Under the pieces are notes generated by a model that was given only the letters and a program-made list of their open reading frames with translations, had not been told where the DNA came from and did not search any database. A program made the position numbers and the translations under genes. This document shows, one piece after another, positions 59,195 to 64,000 of a stretch of 64,000 nucleotides of DNA (positions are counted from its first letter, which is position 1; each line of letters opens with the position of its first letter). Origin of the DNA: Trileptium ribeirensis (lineage: Eukaryota; Nematoda; Enoplea; Enoplida; Thoracostomopsidae). The DNA is taken from assembly GCA_030248225.1 (NCBI GenBank), contig JASANE010016008.1, forward strand, positions 62,001 through 126,000, in the 5' to 3' direction.

Positions 59195-59487
59195 AATGCA
59201 CCGCGTCGTACCTGTAGGTTAACGGTGCATAAGCTGAAGAGTGTCGTACTTTTCAACAAACTAAGCACTCATCGTACCAGATTAGATTTGATGCTAGTTA
59301 ATTGAGGACGTATTACTAGTCAGGTCGACATCTGAGATCATGCTAAATGCACCGCGTCGTACCTGTAGGTTAACGGTGCATAAGCTGAAGAGTGTCGTAC
59401 TTTTCAACAAACTAGGCACTCATCATACCAGATTAGATTAGATGGGTAGTTAATTGAGGACGTATTACAGGTCAGGTCGACATCTAA
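59195..59487 (+). repeat. 152-bp satellite, right part
   Basis: Two more units (from 59195 and 59337) have the same phrases as 57951-58354. The array ends at GGTCGACATCTAAG, where unique sequence begins. Confidence 0.9.
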
Positions 59488-59956
59488 GCGGCCCATTGCA
59501 GGTTCTTCTAACTCAAATCCAGTCAGCTTTACCTAAAAATCCATGTAGTTTATTTATATTCAGATTACATTCACTGTCATTATTAGGTTTTATGTCCAGC
59601 GATTGGCTTCCTTGATTTGCAAAGTTTATACAATTCAAAGACTGGTGGCTTCCAGAATCAGTGTATCCCGCATAACGTTGACAAACCAATCCTAAAAGAC
59701 TAGGATGTTTAATCCGTGAGCAATTACCCGTAACTGCCTTTATAATCATAGTAACATTTGTTCTTCAGATCGTAGTGTAACGCATTGGAACTGTGTGTTG
59801 CAGGGGTGAAATCTTTTAAATTTCATCTGTGTGCGATCGGCCATAACTGGACAACGACTTAACCGATTTTCATGATCTTGGGCTTATTCGATGGGGCATA
59901 GTCGGTTTACAAGGCATTAGGTTGTACATTCCCGAGCGTTTTTTGATTTGATGTCT
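59488..59956. other. unassigned DNA
   Basis: No named gene. A 78-codon minus-strand frame starting with ATG (59513-59749) has four cysteines and protein-like composition but no recognised family. Confidence 0.3.
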
Positions 59957-61180
59957 GGTCTTGGGGTCAAAGGTCAAAATGTGAGTTTTTTTACCCAATT
60001 TTAGTATATATCTTTCAGGGAAGCAAGGTTATTTTTATCTTAATTTTTGAATTTTTTCTCTGCTTGGTTTTATTTCACAGTAAAATGATAAATGCCGATG
60101 CCTCTTTTTTGTTTTTCGATCAAGGCTCCGGTTCTGAAGTTATGGGCTTTGAGGTTCGAAAATCGAAATCGAAAATTTGTTCTGATGTCTTGGGCGCTTG
60201 AAAAGTTTGACTTGGAGGTTTTCGGGAATGGGAAACTCATTGACGGTGCTGATTTTGCTTTGCGACCCATGGTTCCATCCAAGGTTTTTTTGGGTCCACA
60301 GGTGGGTCTTGACCCAAATATTTTTACGTGGACCCAAAAAATTTTAGCTGGACCCAGGTCAGATTTAGATTTGGAGATACTGGGTTTTGCTAATAAATTT
60401 TATTACGTTTGCGGTTGCCTTGGATCAGGCGTAATACGAAATCTCTTCATAACATAAATATCAACGTACTTAATAAGCAGATTAATACAGTCTAAAAATA
60501 TATACAAAATGTAGTCAGCGTGCTGGAGCTCCACAAACCACATATTTTTTGCACCTGACAAAGGCATTCATGAAATTTGGGGCATTTTTTTGCAAATGGA
60601 GGAGGTGTAATTTTGGTGTAGCTATGTAATCACGTTTCTTTATTGTGTAAAAATTTGCTGAAATTCTCAAGCCAAAAATTATAAATCTGGGCCCAGCGTT
60701 TAAGGTCTGGATCCAGGGTGCGTTTTGAAAAAATACCTGGTTCTATAGGTACGGGGAATGGCGCCCCCATAGTTCGGGTTCAGAGGTCAAAATAAGGGTT
60801 TTTCTACACCATTTTAATACCCTTCACGGAAGCAAGGTTATTTTTATCTTAACTTTCGAATTTTTTCTTTGGGTGGTTTTTTTATCATATTAAAATGATA
60901 AATGTCGATGCCTCTTTTTGTTTTCGATTAAGGCTCCTGTTTTGGAGGTATGTCGTTTGAGGTATGGCACCCTCGTGGTTCGTGGGCGGCTGAAAAGATT
61001 TTGGGGTTTTCGGGCATGAAAAATTCGTTGCCGGTGTTGGTTTTGCTCTGCGACCCGTTTTGTTTGGGTACTGAGGTATGGCGCCCTTATGGTCATCGAC
61101 CCAAGGTTCGAAAATTTGTTCAGATGTCCTGGGCGGCTGAAAAGTTTTGGGGGTGTTCGGGCACGAGAAACTAGTTGCCG
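59957..61180 (+). repeat. segment with a ~320-bp diverged direct repeat
   Basis: GGAAGCAAGGTTATTTTTATCTTAA…ATGATAAATGCCGATGCCTC (60018-60105) recurs as GGAAGCAAGGTTATTTTTATCTTAA…ATGATAAATGTCGATGCCTC (60830-60915). Both continue through AAGGCTCC, GGGCG.(C/G)TGAAAAG.TTT and TTTTGCT(T/C)TGCGACCC. A third partial block (GTTCAGATGTCCTGGGCGGC) lies at 61118-61175. The 121-codon plus frame at 60092-60457 crosses the first repeat and is not a known protein. Confidence 0.6.
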
Positions 61181-62239
61181 CGGGGTTGTCGGCTATACCT
61201 CAAATACGACTACCGGCTATATGTCACAACACACGTTTTATGCTTTGAGCCGGGGGGGTACCTTCGGTTTGCCGGAGGGGGGCAGCCGAAAATTCCGGAG
61301 TGCCTTCCTCGCCCGCCCCCACTTTGGACTAGCCAGTTTCACAGAGAAAGCTCAAAAATCTTTATAATATCGTATGTTTGTACCCTATTATACATTTGAC
61401 AAACCAGTATCGAAGCCATTACTGAAACTCTCATACTTTTTAATTTTTGATTTGTCCTGTTTCTAATAGTGCCGTTGTTTATGAAACCAATGTTCTAACA
61501 TCTCGCTAGTGGAGGGAGGGAGGCGAGGGCAACACCTATAGTTGGACAGCCACTGGTTCGCGGCTAGGTTTTTTCCCGGTTCATTGTTCATCCACAAAGT
61601 TTTTTGACGAAATAGCGGTGATATTGAGCCGGGTGCAGTCCCATTTTCGTGCGCCTCTCTATCCGGCCTTCCCTCGGTTTGTGCCTTCTCCCACAAATTG
61701 TTACCCTATCGAACACCCAGATGTTTATTACATTATAATAATTGGGCTTTATTTAACTCAAGATAACGCGCTTTTCTAGCAATTATTACTGTAATTCCGC
61801 ATTGCATTAAAGCAACCTATGGTATATTTGGGATGTCGCTGATGTTTTCGATAATAGTTTCCACTTGCTATAGTTATCCACTGTACGCGTTATATTTTTC
61901 TGATTTCGACACCTTATTTTCAAACGGCGTAAAATTGTTGCTAATAGTACAGAACGCACCAGAAATGAGTGTCTACTTTCGAACGAGCGAACGAACATTG
62001 ACTCAGCAGTGTTACGGTGTGTTGCAAGCAGAAAGCTAACAGCGGCCGAATATCGCGCGAACAACATTCATTTCTGGCACGTAATGTATGTAATCTATGA
62101 CATCTAAGCTGCCTTGTATTAGCTACCGAAGCAGATTCGGATCTAATTCATATGATATTTTTCTGTAGATTTATTTTAGTCCAAGCCATTATATTTAATA
62201 TATATATATAGCTATCTTAATTTATTATTATTATACTAA
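61181..62239 (+). promoter_or_regulatory. upstream region of the SGSM3-like gene
   Basis: About 61240-61340 is a GC-rich repeat fragment ending TTTGGACTAGCCAG. Closer to the gene, about 61930-62080 is locally rich in CpG (CGAACGAGCGAACG, CGGCCGAATATCGCGCGAAC), unlike the AT-rich surroundings. That makes it the most likely promoter or 5' untranslated position. No TATA box or initiator can be assigned with confidence. An in-frame TAA (62237-62239) directly precedes the start codon. Confidence 0.35.
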
Positions 62240-64000
62240 ATGTCTTCAAAATCGTCTATTAAAAGTCATTTCAAATACAAAGGAGGCAAAGAAGGAAAAC
62301 ACGCTGAGACGCTGGGCATTTCGTCGGACGCCGATAGTGACGATGACGATAGTAAACACAAACGCAAAAGCCGGCTCAAGACTGGCAGCGGTGGTTGTGG
62401 TTCGGCGCGAGAAGATAGTTTACCAATATCAGCGACCACGTTTATGGCAGGCGCTCGGCATTCAGCGTTTCCCGGTGGCCCGTTTTCGGCCCTGCCCGCG
62501 GCGATGTGTCCTCATGACATGCTAGCGACGATACAACGAATTGAGGCAAGTGCTGGTCAGCCCGAGTATCGTTTTGACGAATTCGGATTTAAAGTTGAAG
62601 CCGAGGATGGTCCTGAAGAAAGATCGTCGAAAATATTGTCGATTCCGTTTGTGGAGGACCCGAGTCATAGGCTAGCCTGGATTGCTCATCTAGAATTTAC
62701 GCATAATCAAGTTGTGGAAGAGTTGACGTGGGCTCGGGTCGAACCCCTGTTGCCGCGGTCGGAAAAGCTCGCTGGTATGATACGGTCTCAAGGTGTGCCA
62801 CACTCACTGAGGCCATTTATTTGGCCTAGGCTGTGTGGTGCGGTGCTTAAGAGACGGGCAGCTAATTTTTCGTACAAAGAAATTACCAAAGCGGCTGCTG
62901 GTGCTGCGACGGAAGGTCGGCTGCCTGCAGCCAAGCAAATCGAGAAAGATCTCTTGCGCACAATGCCCTCGAACGCTTGCTTTATGACTGTGTCTAGTGC
63001 TGGTATTCCTCGACTGAGACGAATTTTAAGAGCAATCGCCTACCTATTTCCGGATATTGGCTACTGTCAAGGCATGGGTGTAATCGTTTGTTGCCTGCTT
63101 TTGGTTATGGATAGCGAGGAAAGCTCATTTTGGATGACGGCTTCACTTATCGAAGATGTTCTTCCAGCATCGTACTATTGCAACTCGCTGATCGGAGTAC
63201 AGGCGGATCAAAAAGTGCTCGCTCAGTTGATGGCAACTATTTTGCCTCCAATTTCAACAAAGCTGGCCGAGCACGACATTGAGCTTTCGCTAATATCGCT
63301 TCATTGGTTTTTGACACTGTTTTCGTCCGTTGTTAATATGAAAATCTTGGTTCGGCTATGGGATGTGTTTTTGTACGAAGGCTCCGTAGCTCTGTTTGAG
63401 TTTACGCTGGGGATGCTTAAAATTCGGGAGCTTGACATTTTGGCAACCGAAAACTCGGCAGCTCTATTCAATCTTCTATCAGATTTGCCAGGGTCGATTG
63501 AAGATGCCGATTACTTATTGGAAACATGTTCAAAGCTATTGTCGTCTAAAACCAGCAACAACAACAATGCGACCACTGGATTATTGTCGGAAGCAATGAT
63601 CCACTCGCAACGAAAGAAGCATTTGGCGTATTTGCTAGCCGATGCTGGAATGCTCATCAACCCCGAAGCTGCTGATCAAACAAATCTTCCAAAGCAAACC
63701 GTACATCGACGCAAGCTTCGACGATCGCAGTCAATTGTGTCTGCAATTTTTCGCGCAGGCGAATCGTCAACAACGTCATGGGATAGCACTGACGACATTC
63801 GACAGAAAAATATACGGCAAACCGAAATTTTAGTCGATTTGAAGGATTCAATTTTGAAAGTAGCTCGACATTTTATGTCTATAGTACCCGTTAATGTTGG
63901 CGCTGCGAGAAGGGCGGAGAATGGCTTTACCGGACGACTGCAAAGTACAACCAGCAGTAATACCAGCGGAAATGCGGATGAGACCTCGGGAAACTCTCCT
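62240..64000 (+). CDS. SGSM3: SGSM3-like TBC (Rab-GAP) protein, partial
   Basis: The frame starts at ATG 62240, immediately after an in-frame TAA, and runs 587 codons without a stop to the window edge. SGSM3 proteins are TBC-domain regulators of small GTPases of the Rab/Rap type, with TBC, SH3 and RUN domains in that order. Residues 1-100 are a variable, polar leader. YRFDEFGFKVE (110-120) and HLEFTHN (150-156) are SGSM3 signatures. The TBC domain spans about 180-400, with the arginine-finger motif IEKDLLR (I234, D237, R240) and glutamine-finger motif YCQG (275-278), both intact. LPASYY, EHDIELSLISLHWFLT and TENSAALFNLLSD are further family blocks. NIRQTEILVDLKDSILKVARHF (524-545) is the conserved stretch before the SH3 domain; SH3 and RUN lie beyond the window. 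The coding DNA is GC-richer than its surroundings. The odd feature is the lack of any intron. Confidence 0.95.
   Translation, partial: MSSKSSIKSHFKYKGGKEGKHAETLGISSDADSDDDDSKHKRKSRLKTGSGGCGSAREDSLPISATTFMAGARHSAFPGGPFSALPAAMCPHDMLATIQRIEASAGQPEYRFDEFGFKVEAEDGPEERSSKILSIPFVEDPSHRLAWIAHLEFTHNQVVEELTWARVEPLLPRSEKLAGMIRSQGVPHSLRPFIWPRLCGAVLKRRAANFSYKEITKAAAGAATEGRLPAAKQIEKDLLRTMPSNACFMTVSSAGIPRLRRILRAIAYLFPDIGYCQGMGVIVCCLLLVMDSEESSFWMTASLIEDVLPASYYCNSLIGVQADQKVLAQLMATILPPISTKLAEHDIELSLISLHWFLTLFSSVVNMKILVRLWDVFLYEGSVALFEFTLGMLKIRELDILATENSAALFNLLSDLPGSIEDADYLLETCSKLLSSKTSNNNNATTGLLSEAMIHSQRKKHLAYLLADAGMLINPEAADQTNLPKQTVHRRKLRRSQSIVSAIFRAGESSTTSWDSTDDIRQKNIRQTEILVDLKDSILKVARHFMSIVPVNVGAARRAENGFTGRLQSTTSSNTSGNADETSGNSP

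Noticed and set aside
57951..59487. CRISPR-like array
   Set aside because: The repeats are 152-bp contiguous satellite units without spacers, and the genome context is animal.
61463..61696. 77-codon minus-strand frame upstream of the SGSM3-like gene
   Set aside because: Composition is plausible but no domain, no neighbouring exon and no recognisable family; not enough to call.

Overview
The window looks like animal nuclear DNA from an AT-rich, repeat-loaded genome. It shows no operons, no bacterial gene spacing and no CRISPR array. The evidence for an animal is a long SGSM3-type TBC-domain gene entering at the right edge, several decayed non-LTR (LINE) reverse transcriptases, a tRNA-headed SINE with target-site duplications, and many non-autonomous DNA transposons. 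A marine invertebrate, possibly a deuterostome, is my guess from the SINE body style only. The species cannot be fixed from the sequence.

Layout. 0-6 kb holds a degenerate minisatellite, two copies of a ~425-bp inverted-terminal-repeat element (one with a TTA duplication) and two LINE relics. 6-19.5 kb is AT-rich and almost featureless, with one tRNA-like relic, one LINE 3' relic (14.1-14.5 kb) and two weak candidate exons (10.7 and 11.5 kb). 19.5-21.2 kb carries a ~390-bp direct repeat and a decayed coiled-coil protein pseudogene. 22.6-49.5 kb is a dense mosaic of non-coding mobile DNA. It contains a palindromic element, three copies of an 'arm' repeat (two of them forming a 3-kb-spaced inverted repeat), a ~5.7-kb foldback structure, and a related element family with arrays of short hairpin and CCATTCGGGG motifs. 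The same stretch has full-length hAT-like elements with perfect 8-bp duplications and G-rich MITEs. 49.5-62.2 kb is quieter: one LINE relic, one diverged member of the motif-array family, a 152-bp satellite broken by a truncated hAT element, and a duplicated segment at 60-61.2 kb.

Genes. The only convincing protein gene is SGSM3-like (62240 to the window edge, plus strand), with 587 codons uninterrupted by any intron. The RT relics, the pseudogene and the mobile elements do not form a pathway. They record successive insertions, and in three places an unfilled or duplicated paralogous copy lets the order of events be read directly.
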